Source of the DNA: Azorinus chamasolen
Lineage: Eukaryota; Mollusca; Bivalvia; Cardiida; Solecurtidae
Length of the DNA: 64,000 nucleotides
Direction: 5' to 3'
NCBI GenBank assembly: GCA_963576725.1
Contig: OY755236.1
Coordinates: forward strand, 64,268,636 to 64,332,635
In this document: piece after piece, positions 11,901 to 26,900 of the stretch
How positions within the stretch are numbered: the first letter of the stretch is position 1
Layout: each line of letters begins with the position of its first letter
Position numbers and translations under genes: made by a program
The notes under the pieces: model-generated
What the model saw: the letters and a program-made list of their open reading frames with translations, nothing else
Databases searched by the model: none
Told to the model about the DNA's origin: nothing

Positions 11901-14900
11901 TGAATATTCATCAGATATAGGGTGAATTGACATATTATTATGTATACATGTATATGTAATTGAAAATCATTAGATTCAGAATTTCACATGAAATGAAACA
12001 AGAGCTGTCACAGTCACATGACAAATGCCCCCCAAAATTGTACCCTGTGACCTTGACCTTTGGCCCATGGACCAGGGAGTTGAACCAAAACATCGTCTTT
12101 GTTTGGTGAACATTTGTCAGGTTATTTTGAAATCCATTCACAGATAAAAAGGGACACAAAATTTGGGACGGACGGACGGAAAATGCGATTACTATATGCC
12201 TGCCATTGGAGGCAAAAAAATGGACCAACTGGTAGTTCAGTCAATAACAAAACATACAGATACATTTTACCTCAAAATATAGTGAAACCCGGAACTTTTT
12301 AGCCCCGGGAAGCTCATTCACTACCTTTAATTCAAACTAATTTTGCAGCCCCAACTCCTTCTCCTTCCTTCTTTAATTCTATATGTTCGACCTCGGATAA
12401 CTAGAACATTTGAAACTAGGACCCTTGTTTTACCTGTATGAAAGCTCATTGAACTGGAAATTGACACCTCTCAGATGGCCAATAATTACGCGACTTGTAG
12501 ACAATGGGTAAATGCAAGATGTTTTATCAAGGTGTTTACATTTTAAAAGTGTGTGTTTGTGAAGGTTGTTTTGAGCAAATAGTCATATCACAGGGTGTTC
12601 AAAATGTTCCAACTACATAAATAAAAGTTGAACAAATATATTTGTTTCCTCCGTTTTTATCTGTGAATATTTAACAATTGATTATGGGATGAGTCAGTGA
12701 ATCAGTGAAATCACTTACAACAAGAACATTCTTAGTAGAGGACCATTAAATAATGCTACATACCAAATATCAAAGGTCTATGCCTTACAGTTTCAGAGAA
12801 GAAGATTTTTAAAGATTTTCCTATGAAAAACTGATAAGCCCTGGGGCGGGGCCATTTTTGTCCTGGGGGTCATAATTTGAACAATCTTAGTAGAGGACCA
12901 TTAGATGATGCTACATATCAAATACCAAAGGTCTATGCCTTATATTTTCAGAGAAGAAGATTTTTAAAGATTTTCCTATGAAAAACTGATAAGCCCCGGG
13001 GCGGGGCCATTTTTGGCCCAGGGGTAATAATTTGAACAATCTTAGTAGAGGACCATTAGATGATGCTACATACCAAATATCAAAGGTCTATGCCTTACAG
13101 TTTCAGAGAAGAAGATTTTCCTATGAAAAACTGATAAGCCCTGGGGCGGGGCCATTTTTGGCCCGGGGGACATAATTTGAACAATCTTTGTAGAGGATCA
13201 TTACATCATACTACATACCAAATATCAAAGCTCTTGGCTTTGTAGTTCAAGAGAAGAAGATGTTTAAGTAAATTGTTGACGCCCGCACGTACACACGACG
13301 CACATACGCACGACGGACATAGGATCATCCCAATAGCTCACCTTGGCACTTTGTGCCAGGTGAGCTAAAAACACAAAGAGTATTCCCCCTCCCCCCCCCA
13401 ACACACACACAAGACTGATTTATTGTAAATGTCTATACAACAGAATTTTACCAATTTTGTGTGTTCTTGTAAATGGGTTGTACAGAGAACTGAGACTATG
13501 ATGACAGGTCATTCAGTCCCGGTATTTAACCAGGCCCAAATGGCGAGATGTGTACATAGCAGATACATTTGATTTGTGGTAGAAATACAAACTTTGGAAT
13601 AATGGACAATGTTTTTGTAGAATGTGCTGTATAAGTATTTTCATTTTATTGCAAACTCAACAAAAACTGAGTTTTTTATTATAGAAATTTGTTTATTCAT
13701 TTTTGCCATGAAAATATTTTCAAACTGTTTCATTACTTGTATTTGAACAAGTGTCACACATTCTTGTATTTCTGAACCATTTGCTACCGAATTAATAAGA
13801 GAATCGGATCTCTTGAACCACCTTTACTTGAACCAAAATTTATGTCCCAAGGGTGTTAGAGGTCCGGGTTTCACTGTATCCCCAATTAAGATGGAGGTAT
13901 TGTAAACATGAGGAACCAACGACGACTTCTTTTCAGTCCCATACACCATTCTTAAACCTACAAACCAGAAAACAGTGTACCCTGGTAAATTAGCAGCAAA
14001 TCTTTGATACCTGTAACATATGCAAAAAGTTTGAATGTAGATAAGACACTAACTAGTTTTTACTAAGCATCTCATCAGGATTCAAAGCGCCATTCTGACA
14101 TTTTTTTTCAGAAATTCGATAATACAGTATGAAAACGATAATTTTTGGGTAATTTCTGAAACTTTGAATCAGATCTATACTATTCCATAAGCAAACAGAG
14201 CAGAACCTGATCAGATGGCTCCTCCATAACAGGCTGGTTTCAGGGTTTTTATAACCCAAGATCGAGCTTACCTTCTGATTTATAGTTCTTCATGTGGCAG
14301 TCAGGGTCATGACATTTCTGGTAGAATATCCCTTTCCTCAAATCTACAACATACCTGAAACAGCCAATATTGTCTGTTGAAGTATGCTAGTAAAACACTT
14401 ACCTCATAAATATTCACGTATTGAAGAAATAATGACATAGTATCAATTGAAAGGTGGTTTTTTTTTTAAAAAAAATTCCATTATTAGGCTATTTTTAGAT
14501 CCTACCTATTTTTAGATCCTACCTCTTTGAATAAATTTACTGAAAAGAAGCATTTACTAGAGATAAAGAACATTTTTAAATTGTGCAGTTTTGAAACCAT
14601 TGTGAAACCATGCTCTATTTATCACAATGATTTCAAAAAGTGACTTTTCCAGATGCATCAAAAGGTGTCAATAAGAGGGAATGGGTTAAGGAGTATTTGA
14701 CTGTGACAGAAAAGTTAGAATCAGGTCTACATGTATATCAATTTGTAAGCAAACAGAGCTGACACAGATAAGATGGCTCCCACAGGAGACGTCTGATCTA
14801 GGTCTACTTTGCAAATGGAAAACAAAGGCATCTCTATGACATGAAGGGTTGAGTTAGAACATAGAATATTACAAACATGATATTGTTACTCCGATGTTGA

Positions 14901-17900
14901 CGTCCAATGTTATGGCAGAAGCGATAATGGGATATCTCATACAAAAGTAGTTCTCCAAGATGAAAATACGTCCAGTGCCTTATTACACCTTTACTTCCAT
15001 TTTGTGTAATTAAAGAGGTGATGTATGCATCCACTTCTGGATATGGAGACTTGTTAAAGCCATCAATACTTTCTGAAACACAAATCATACATCATACACT
15101 AGGCAGACACACTAACTCTTTGCCCGCTAGCGGCGAAACTGTGATTACTTATGCAAACAGTTTGGATCCAGATGAGACACCGCATAATGCGTCATCTCAT
15201 CAGGATCCAAACTGTTTGTCACCTTGACCATAGTTTTGCAAAGAAATGAGAGAAATTTTATTTCAATACTTGAAGCGGACGACAACTGTTGCAGACTAAA
15301 ATTTACTTAGCATGCAAAGAGTTAACAATACTAGGTCACCTTTCTTCCTGAACTTTGTCCATAGTTAAGAAGCAGACAAACAAATCTAAATATGCTTTGT
15401 TACATACATGTGTTGTTTAACCCCTTTACTCCATGAGTATTCATGTAAGAAATAATGACATCATGAATATTAATGAGATTAACAGGGGTGAGAATTTTCC
15501 GTGGAACCGCGGATTTCGTTTCACTCAAGGCCGTTTTTGAGAGGCAGGGTTCTGGCGAGGATTGAAAATGTTTGAGACGTGTGTCCCATTGACAGTTAGA
15601 AAGTTGGGAAATTTTAAAAATCTGTGAGACACCGACAAGTGTGAAAATATTTTTTTAACCATTATTCATTGAGAAAATGTTGTTAATGAATCTGCGGATC
15701 TATGACTTGATTTCCTTAACATGTAAATATTTTCTCTGATCATATTCACAGTTTGATTTGATCTCAATCTGATCTGTCTACTTTGGACACTTCTGGTAAG
15801 AACTGTCATTTTTTTAGATACTTGTCCCAATGACAGCAAAAAAATTGGGACATTTCTCATTTTGATGGGTAAAATTATCGTGAAACTGAAAGTAAACTTC
15901 GGACGAGGGAACCTTGTGTAAACTTTGTTCCAAACAAATGAATTATGAAAAACGCGACTGCGTAGCATATAAGAACCTTCTGAAAAGCATTAAACATGTC
16001 CAGTTGTTGAAACAGCGGATTTCCAGTCACAGGTAAAAACCTGTAATGTCAAGTATTCACCAGAAAATTGTCTGTCAATAGCTATTCATAGGTAATGTTA
16101 AAGGAACTGGTCAAGATGTATCGATTCAGAAAAGTTATATTTTGTTTTTACTAAACCAGTTTAATGAATTAGAAGATGGTTTATTGACATAAAAAAAGTA
16201 ATCAGAATCAGAGTTTGAATGTGAACTTTGACTAGAAATTGTGACTGTAATGTGAACTTTGGTGAATCTTGTCTAGAAAGTTAACCGTTACAATACCATG
16301 CCAACTTTAAAAATCAAATTTTGTATCTTTATCTGTGATCACCGAGTTCCATTTGATTTCATTTTTAAAACGTGTGAGTTTTAATTGCTTGTGTTTGACA
16401 AGAAATTAATCTGGCAATGTTGAATGGATCCAATAATAAACTGAATGTAAATTGTATGGACATGTAAACACAGCTCATCATGTATGACATGCAACTCAAG
16501 TATAATTGTAACAAAAACACATGAATTACAGACCCAAGTGAAAATGCAGGAGAAGGCTCCTGAAGTGCTCAGGAAAGCTATAATTCATTTTGCGTTGGGG
16601 GGCTTTGCCCCCCTGAACCCCCCACATGGGCACTGCCCATGTCCCGCAAGGGGCCTAGGCGGCCCCCTTGACCCCTGCCAATTTTCATCTTTTTTCACCA
16701 CCGGCCATTCTCACCCCTGGATTAATTATTATAATAGAAACTGGAGAATCATATCTATATCATAAGCAAACAGAGCAGACCCTGGTCAGATGGCTGACTC
16801 CTACAGGATCTGGGTCTACCCTTGTTGCAAAGGCGTATTAACAGAAAAGGGTTAACTCTTTATGCAAGACTTCAACCATTGAAAATAGTAATCATTTAAA
16901 ACTAAGATAAGGACATTTATATTAATGGAAAAAAGTACAAATCATGTCTGCGACATAAAAGCAAACGCAGCAGACTCTGACCATACAGCTCCCAGGGGGG
17001 GAAAATTCCACTCGTCCTGCATGTAATTTTCTTTTCTTTGTCTATATTGCAGGACTAGCGAGTATTTTGCATTGCCTTCTTCGTCTATATTGCTGGACAA
17101 GTGAAAATTATGATTTTTTGTGTGTCCTGGCTGCTATTTTCAAACATCATGTAGTATTTTATTTGATTTAATAGAAAACACTGACATGGTACCAAAAGCA
17201 ATCTATGTTCATAGACAAACCTTTCATGTGTTATTACACCATTAACTACAGAATTTTGTTCAGATTTTGAAATACCTTTTTCTTTAACCTTTGCCCTGTG
17301 ACCACTGCTATGGGAAAACTGTTTGTCTGTGTCAGTGCCAAATGTCAGTACTCTTGTTGATTGATTATACCTATGTAAACAAATCAAAGTACATGTATAT
17401 TCGAGTTCTGTAATTAAAGTTAAGCAAACAGTATGTGTAACATGCTAAAAGAGCCATTTGTTCAGGATTTATACTATTTGCACCTATGTCAGTCTAAATC
17501 AAATTTTATCAAAATCATGCCAATTTGAATCATTCAGCTTTACAAACTAGAGGGGAGATTGGTTGTCTGAATACTTAGGGTAGAACAAATAGCTGGACGA
17601 TATCTGAAGTAGACAGAAACGAGGTATCCTATCAAAGACCAACTGAAGTACCCACCACAAAATACTCACTGTATCATCTCTTTACCTCATGAATATTCAT
17701 GTAGGAAATACAGTAGAACCCCTCTAATGTGACCACTTAATGAATAAACATGGGCGTCTTTATAAGCAGGTGGTTGCTTAATGCAGGACAAAAGTAATAC
17801 AGAAAGCTCCTCTATGAGCTTTCTGAATTACTATTCTACTGCATTAAGCTACCACCTGCATCTAGCACAAATACTTATAACTTTTTTAGGTGGTTGCATT

Positions 17901-20900
17901 AGCGGGGTTTTACTGTAATGACATTGAAATTTTTATAACGGTATATCAGGGCTCAAGCTTGAAGGCAATTAGGGAGAAAAAAGTCTCTGTTGCCTGCTCA
18001 TTTCTTCATAATTTGAGCAATAGGAAAGGTTTAAATAAATAAAATATATAGGAAGGGACAAAGTTCAGGACCAAAACGTCTCCCTGAATCCATTTCCATG
18101 ATGGTGAACTCAAGCTTAAGCCCATGGCAGAAACTTTCCATAAGCAAACCATGATCAGATGGCTCCTACAACAGCCGTTTGATATGGGTGTATTCAGTTT
18201 GCAAAGGTGTATCTAAGAGGTAATGGGTTAACCCATACCCTCATAATGACATCCTTTGACGCCTCTGTAAGTCACTATTGAAACCATAGAAAAAATGGAG
18301 CATTGGCTCAAATATGATTTCAAAACTACACAATTCTAAAATATTCCCTTTCTTTAGTAAATACTTCTTTTCGATAGATTTATTCAAAGAGGTTTTGTCT
18401 AAAAATAGCCTATAACGGAATGGATTAACCCATTCCCTCATAGACCATTTTTAGATCCAGCCTCTATGAATAAAACTGCCGAAAAGGAGCATTTACTATA
18501 GAATTGTGTAGTTTTGAAACCATTGTGAGCAAATGCTCTATTTATCACAATGGTTTCAAGAAGTGACTTTTACAGGGGCTTAGAAAGGCGTATTTATGGA
18601 GGAATGGGTTAAGACATACTTACACCACATTAGTAACTAACGAGTCAAAAAATATTGCCTCCTCTTCACTTGTGTACTTGGTGTTGGGTTTGGGTCTGTA
18701 GCTGTTCTGGTCAGCTACCTGAAGTGGGTTGTTCTTGTTCATCTTTGATGACAAATATAATCTGAAGTTACGGTTCTTTGTGTAAACACCTGGAGAAACA
18801 CAGCAGATAAATGTGTTCAGCTATGTTATGTTTAAGATATATGCAGAAATGAAAATGACAAAAGGTCATATTATCATCAAACAAGAGGGCAATGAATATC
18901 ATATACCTTAATGACTGAGTATTTTATTTTGGCACATAGGACATACAAACAATGGCAAATAGTGCAGACCATATCAAACAGTTCCTTAAAGCAGCCGTTT
19001 GATCAAGATCAACACTATTTGCTACCTTGAGTAGACTTTGATCAGATGGCTCCTACAGGCATAGAAAACCGTACATATGGAGTAAAGGGTTAATACAAGT
19101 TTTTAATGTCTGATTTTGGTCCTAAAATATACTTAAAGAGTGGTCTTGTGGTCAAACATATTCCAAGGATTAGAATCCCTCAACCATTTTAAATACTTCA
19201 TGAATTGTAATTCAAGAATTTATTCCTGCATAAATATTCATGGACTGAATTGTTATAAATACACATTAATAACAAGGAAATGCTTGACTGTGACAGAATT
19301 TTTTTTAATCAGATCTATATCATTCCATAAGCGAACAGAGCAGACCCTGATCAGACGGCTCCTACAGGAGCTGTCTGGTCTGGGTCTACTCTGTTTGCAA
19401 AGGTGTAAATGAGTTGCAAAGGTGCCAAAAGTCATCTATACTAAGAAAGGGTTAACAGGGATAAAATGCTAGACCTATTTTTTCTGTGAGCAATCTTGGC
19501 CAAGTTCTTATAGGGTCTGTGACAATCTCATGTAGCATTCTTACCTGTGTCACAGAACAGTACATCCTCTTCATGCTTGTTTTTCACAATCATCTCCTGC
19601 AGTTCATCATTACTGATGTCCCCTAGGAGATCTACAGAACACTTAGGGTCTGTCTTAACATCCATATCTCCCCTCATGTTGTCTAAGTCCAAATCCGCAT
19701 CAACTGCTACAATTTTTCCATTGAGTGCCATAGACAAATTATCAGTTTTGATGTGTGAACTGTCACAAGAATGGCTGAAAGTATCGTCTTGTATGTTTAT
19801 CTCACTTTGACTGTCTGTGCATGCTAATTGAGGATGAGTTTTTGTATCAGAACTCATCATATTCTCATCTGAATTTTCATTTTCTTTTAGTCCCATTTCT
19901 GGCTCCTCTGTATTGCTTTTATTGGCTTGTTCAGAACGTTTGACATCTTGCTTTGAAGTCTTGTCTAACATGTTTAATCTATGAAGGATAGCTGTCATGA
20001 CAGACGAGACAAAATTTCCTGAAACAGAGAAGGAAATATTCTACAATGTCAGTTTAATCAATTTTTCTCTCATTTTGACATAACATTTACAATCATAATT
20101 TTATTTTCATCGGGACATCAGCCATGCCGAAATTTTATTAACCCATTCCCTCATAGGCTATTTTTAGACCCAACCTCTTTAAATAAATCTACTGTAAAGG
20201 ATTTGTTTTAGAATTGTGTAGTTTTTTAACCACCGTGATAAATAAGAGTATTTGCTCAAAAGGCATCAATATGAGGGAATAGGTTAATTAACACTTCTTC
20301 TGATGAGTATTCATGGAAGAAATAATGACATGCATAATTGTACACTATTTTTTATAAATGCATGTAGACACGGAATGTTTTGGCCAAGAGAGAAACTGTA
20401 GAATCAGATTTTTATTATTCAATAAGCAAAACAGCAGAGCAATGTGGTGTAAACCCAGATCAGACGGCTCCTGTAGGATAGGAGTCTGCTGTTTGCTGAA
20501 GAAATAGATTCGATTCTATATGGTCTTCCATGGCCAAATATTCTTGTGTTCATATGCCAATATAAAAATTCACCCAATTAATTTTCATTATGCCATTATG
20601 TGAATATTCATTTTTTTTTTTATTAAAGTAGATGCCCTCTAATATCCCCTAAACATACAATTTTTCGTACCGAGATTGATGTTAATTTGGTTGTGTAACA
20701 AGAGAACAATATTAAGAACAATCGAGTACATATTTAACAACATTAACCTAACTTCTATCTTACATTCAGTACCACAATAATGCTTTATAGTAAACACCTG
20801 AAACTGAAAGCAAGCACTAACTGATTTAGAAAACAGAAATAGGTCTAAAACGTGGTGTTATTATAAGACAAGAGGGCCATGAGGCCCTGAAGCGCTCACC

Positions 20901-23900
20901 TGAGATAACCCCAGGGGCAGGGCCTTTTTGACCACAAGAAATCATGTGGACAACCTTGGTAGAGAACCACAAGGCAAAGCAGTATGCCATTAATTAAAGG
21001 TCTAAGCCTTATGATTTCAGAGAAAAATAATATTTCATATTTTTCCCATCGAAAAAACTGATAAGCCCTGAGGCAGGGCCAAGTTTCGCCCAGTGGTCAG
21101 GGTCGTAAGTTAAACATTCTTGGCAGAGGACCACAAGCCACAGATACATATTTATAGAGGACCAGTAGATCATGTTAGTCATACCAAATAACAATGGTCT
21201 AGGCCTTACAGTTTCAGTAGATTTTTAAAGATTTTCCTATGAAAAACTGATAAGCCCTTGGGCGGGGCCATTTTTGGCCCGGGGGTCATAATTTGAACAA
21301 TATTTGTCGAGGACCATAAGTTCATGCTACATACCAAATATCAAAGGTCTAGGCCTTACAGTTTCAGAGAAGAAGATTTTTAAAGATTTTGCTATGAAAA
21401 ACTGATAAGCCCTTGGGCGGGGCCATTTTTGGCCCGGGGGTCATAATTTGAACAATATTTGAAGAGGACCATAAGATCATGCTACATATTAAATATCAAG
21501 GGTCTAGGTCTTACAGCTTCAGAGAAGAAGATTTTTAAAGATTTTCCAATGAAAAACTGATAAGCCCTTGGGCGGGGCCATTTTTGGCCCGGGGGTCATA
21601 ATTTGAACAATAATTGTAGAGGACCATAAATCATGCTACATACCAAATATCAAAGGTCTAGGCCTTACAGTTTCAGAGAAGAAGATTTTTAAAGATTTTC
21701 CTATGAAAAACTGATAAGCCCTTGGGCGGGGCCATTTTTGGCCCGGGGGTCATAATTTGAACACTATTTGAAGAGGACCATAAGATCATGCTACATACCT
21801 AATATCAAAGGTTTAAGCCTTACAGTTTCAGAGAAGAAGATTTTTAAAGATTTTCCTATGAAAAACTGATAAGCCCTTGGGCGGGGCCATTTTTGGCCCA
21901 GGGGTCATAATTTGAACAAAATTTGTAGAGGACCATAAGATCATGCTACATACCAAATATCAAAGGTCTAGGCTTTACAGTTTCAGAGAAGAAGATTTTT
22001 AAAGATTTTCCTATGAAAATTCCATATTACCATATATGGAAATATTGACCAAGCCCTCTGGCGGCCATGTTCTTTGCCCGATCAAAATTCTTTTAACAAC
22101 TTTTAAAGTCTATCAACTGAGAAACATTTTGGTGAAAACTATATTCAAATCCAACAAGTCATTCTGGAGAAGAAGATTTTTCTAGATATTGTGTCCGGTT
22201 GCCATGGCAACAAGACCGATGGCCCCGCCCACTATCTTTTAACAACTTTTGAAGCACCCACCCACAGTATGTATCTGACCAAGTTTGGTTACAATTGGGC
22301 AGTCGGTTTCAGAGAAGAAGTCGTTTGAAATTGTTGACGGACAGACAGACGGACAGACGGACAGACGGACGCCGGACACAGGGGTATCACAAAAGCTCAC
22401 CTTGAGCACTTTGTGCTCTGGTGAGCTAAAAAAGCTTCACAAATCTGACTTTAAAACACTCACTTCTTCCTTCGGCGGCTGTTTATTGTCAGACAAAGTA
22501 ACAGACACTGCCACAAAAGTTGCTTAATCAGAAGTGTCAAGCCAATATAGGTGAGTCAACAAAATTCTCTGAAGACATTGTTTTAAAATGTTCTTTTAAG
22601 TAAAGTAGAGATATATAACCCATACAACCTGAATTCTCAAGTGGATTTTGTACTTGTTTTTATGTTTTGCTAGTTTCTGGAAGATTTGATACCCCAGAAA
22701 CTTTATACTGTTTGTACAAGCTACATTATATCAGAACTGAGTTGTAAGAATTAAAGTCAAGTGGCCTAAATGTCCCCTTTGCAAAGGCCTCAGGAAAAAA
22801 ACAGTATTTTAGGGGGTAAAGTATTCAAATATAGGAGCCTTAACCCTTTCCCTGTTCTATATTTATTTCAAACTTCAATACCTGCTCAATATTCATGGAC
22901 AAAATAGTTATAATGAAATATGGAAAATTGGATAGTATAGCCATTTAAGAAACTAAAGAAACAGATCTATCAAGTTTATTAGCAAACAGAGCAGACCTTG
23001 ATCAGATGGCTCCTCTAGGAGCCGTCTGATATGGGTCTACTTTGTTTGCAAATGTGTGAAAACATGATTCTATGAGGGAAAGGGTAGGTGCATTATTATC
23101 ATAATGCAGGGCAAAAATAATACAGAAAGCTCTATTTGGTAACTTATTGCATTGCTTTCGTCCTGCATTCAGCTAGAACCTGCCTTTAAAGTCAAGTGAT
23201 TCTTAAAATAAAAAGTTTAACTGTGGTTAAGTAACTATTTGTATGAAAAACTTAATATTTACCTGCATGTACATTGTTTTTAAACAGTGTCTTCCCTGTC
23301 TGAAATACCAGGTGTCTGCTGAACTTTTTCTCTGTACTGAAATTACAAAACCCTTTACTCCATGAATATTTATGTATGAAATATGATATCATGAATATTA
23401 ATAAGATTAATAGCCAAAAATTTCCAGTATCCATGTGTTATTACAATAATTAATCTTATCAATTTTCACCATGTCATTATTTCCTACATGAATATCCATG
23501 GAGTAAAGGGTTAACCTTTTCCCTGTTCTATGTTTACTTCAACTTTCAATACCTACTGAATATTCATGGACAAAATAGTTATAATGAAATGTGGAAGGTG
23601 GAACATTGTAGCCATTTTAGAAAGTAAAGAATCAGATCTTTCAAATTCCATTAGCAAACAGAGCAGACCCTGATCAGACGGCTCCTATAGGAGCTGTCTG
23701 ATCTAGTTCTACTCTGTTTGCAAATGCGTGAAAACATGTTTATATTCGGGAAAGAGTTAAAAACGCGATTTAGACATTGTTTCTGTTTGCTTATATATCA
23801 TAAAATATCCATGTTTATTATAACAATTTATCAATTACAAATGGAAAGATGAAAAACAGAAAGGGCAATTAATCCTATACATGTCCAATATACATGTAAG

Positions 23901-26900
23901 AGACAGTGACATTATGAATATTTATTAGATTATTTTTTTATAATGGCATATGAACACAAGACATTTTGGTTCAGGCAGAATCAGATCTACATTATACCAT
24001 AAACAAACAGAGGCAATCCTGATCAGACAGCTCCTATAGGAGTCTGATCTCGGTATACTCTGTTTGCAAAGTACGAAAAGGTGTTTATATGAAGGAAAGG
24101 GTTAATAAAATTTGCATTGCTTTGTTACATCTTTTATGTGACACAAAGATCACAAACATGTTTTATTTCTAACCTACTTCTTTTTAACATTGAACATGTA
24201 GACGAAAATTCTGAAAATAAAAAGGAAAAATACCTGGCTTCCAAATCAAGAACATCAGACCTGGATAACCTCAGATTAAACTCTTTCTCCAAAGCTGTAC
24301 TCATAATCTAGAGAAAATAAAATGAAGTCACTGATAAATTAAATTCTAAACTGGGTTTATGAAGTAGAAAAACCTGAGCAAGCTCTGTAGATTTTATTGT
24401 AGGCAGTAATAAAAGCCTGTAATATAAATGAGATAATTAATACTAAATTCTAACTATTGGTGACTATGACAAATTTAGAATTTCAGCTATACATAGCCGT
24501 GAAATACTGAAACAGAATAAATTCACTATTAAGCTAACTACAATTCACAGACTTTGTAAAACTTGACATCTAAATGCTTCCCCCCCCCCCCCCCCCCTTA
24601 CAAATGCTTTTTCAACCTTTTCAAAAAGAGTAGACATAAATCAGACGGCTCCTGTACAGGATCACAAATCAAAGGGCTTATAATTCCAGTATGTTGATCA
24701 CTGAAAAACTGGACCGGATGGATTGCTCAATTGCCCGTCATAATGGCCAGCAGGGTGATTCAAGTATACACCCCCCCCCCCTCAAATGTTGTTTGGGGTT
24801 ATAATGGCCTCATGAATATTTATTATCTGATTTTTTTATAATGTACATAGGATTATTTGGTGTTGGTAGTCAGATCTATTATAATTTCATAAGCAAACAG
24901 CAGACCCTGATCAGACAAAACCTATACGAGCTGTCTGATCTTGGTCTACTCTATTTGAAAAGGTGTGAAAAAGTGTTTGTATGAAGGAAAGGGTTACTGC
25001 AGTAGCTTATTGCAAATCGGGATTGAGATAGAAGAAACAGCAATAATTCTCTTTCTCTAGAAACAAGCTGGCTTACCTTTATAAGTATATCGACCATTGT
25101 GTTACCATCTCGATCAGGATTAACAGTCTTGTCAAACTCCAAATCAAAGTACAACTTGCAAATAGCACCTAAAAATACATAAAATGGAGAATGAATGCAA
25201 CATAAAGTTAGACAAATTACTGACTAATACAGAAAATATAACACAACATATCAGGGTCTACACTGTTTGTCATTAATATCCTCTTACAATGTATACCCTT
25301 TCATACTGAATGTAGCATAGCTTTAACCCTTTCCTCCATAGGCTATTTTAGACCCAACCTCTTTGAATAAATCTACCACAAAGGAGCATTAACTAGAGAA
25401 AAGTAAAATTTTTGAATTTTGTAGTTTGAAACCATTGTGAAAAAAAGAGCATTTGCTCCTATAGGAGCAAATGCTCTATTTATCACAATGGTTTTAAAAG
25501 GTGACTTTCACAGAGGCGTAGAAAAAGGTGTATATATGGAAGAAAGGGTTAAACAATGATTGACCATTCCATTATTTCATAGTCGAACAGAGCAGCCCCT
25601 GATCGGAAAGCTGTCTGATTGGGTCTACTCTATTTGCTAAGGGGTAAAAAGGTTAATCTGTCACTGCATTGGGAGATCAAAGGTGAATTCTTACCTTGTG
25701 GTATTACTTCATAGTGGTGCTTCTTTTCTTGCTCCAATTGCCTGAAGAAATAGAAAGATGAATACTATATCAACTAGAGCTATCACTAAAGGTGATTAAT
25801 ACCCCCACCCACCACCTTGTCACAAGATCCAATGACTTCAATACAAGAGGCAATAGCTCAATAATCCTTTCATCATCACTTTTTCATCCACACTGGGTCT
25901 ACACTGTTTGCAAAGGTGTGAAACAGTATTCATATGAGGAAAGGGTTAAACATGAAAAGGTTAAAACCATTTCTTCACAAAACAAGAGCTTTCAAAAAAA
26001 AAGAAAAGACTTTTGCATAAATCATTGTTATTGGGATTTTGTTGTACTCCAGAAGTGATGAAGGTCACTGACATCAAACTCCAATGTGAACAAGTGCACA
26101 TGTAGCTTATGAGCCCAATGTGGGCAATATGAATTTTCTCCAACAGATATTAGTGTGATGAGTGTTTGAAAATTAATACTGTCTGGTTTGTATTCAAAAT
26201 AAATATTACCTAATGGGTTACTACATTCAAAACTGTAAATCTGAATATTTTAAAAAAAGTAAGGAATATCAAGTTCACATTAGAATTTTGGCATATCACA
26301 TTTTGAACCAGAGAAATTCAAGCAATTCTATGTCAAAATGAAGCAAGTCAGAAAATTTGACAGTTACTGAATTTTACACTGAATATATTTCGATTAGTAG
26401 TTCTCAGTTTGGACATTAGATATTTCTCATTTAGCTCCAATCCATTTGCAAAGATACTCACGAGAGCTTAGTGCAAAAACATTGTAACTACATTGTGTAA
26501 TATCTAGAAGCATTTGAAAAATTGTTTGCAAAGGTCATCACAGTTTTGACCCTAAGGTTTGTAGTTACAAATGTTTTGAGCAAAGCCGTCATATTGTTCA
26601 TTGTAATTACCTGTAGTAATGCCAGAATACTGGATAACTGACAACAAGGTACATCCTCTGTCCGGTATTTCCATCAAAATAATCACTCTCAAAGGCAAAC
26701 ACATGCAGATCCTAGAAGTAAGTAACTTTGCTTGTGTCAGGCAGTCAAAAAATCATACCAATAATGCCTTTTCCCTTATACAAATGATTCTCATTCCATG
26801 AGCACGTGTGTTAACCCTTTATTCTTTGAATACTCATGTAAAAAATAATGACATCATCAATATTAACAGCATGATTTTTTATAATGACATACCAGAGTTG

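Noticed and set aside
14053..14259. 68-residue minus-strand frame next to PRIMPOL exon 13
   Set aside because: It covers a half MITE hairpin in the intron; the exon's donor at 14271 ends the coding part before it.
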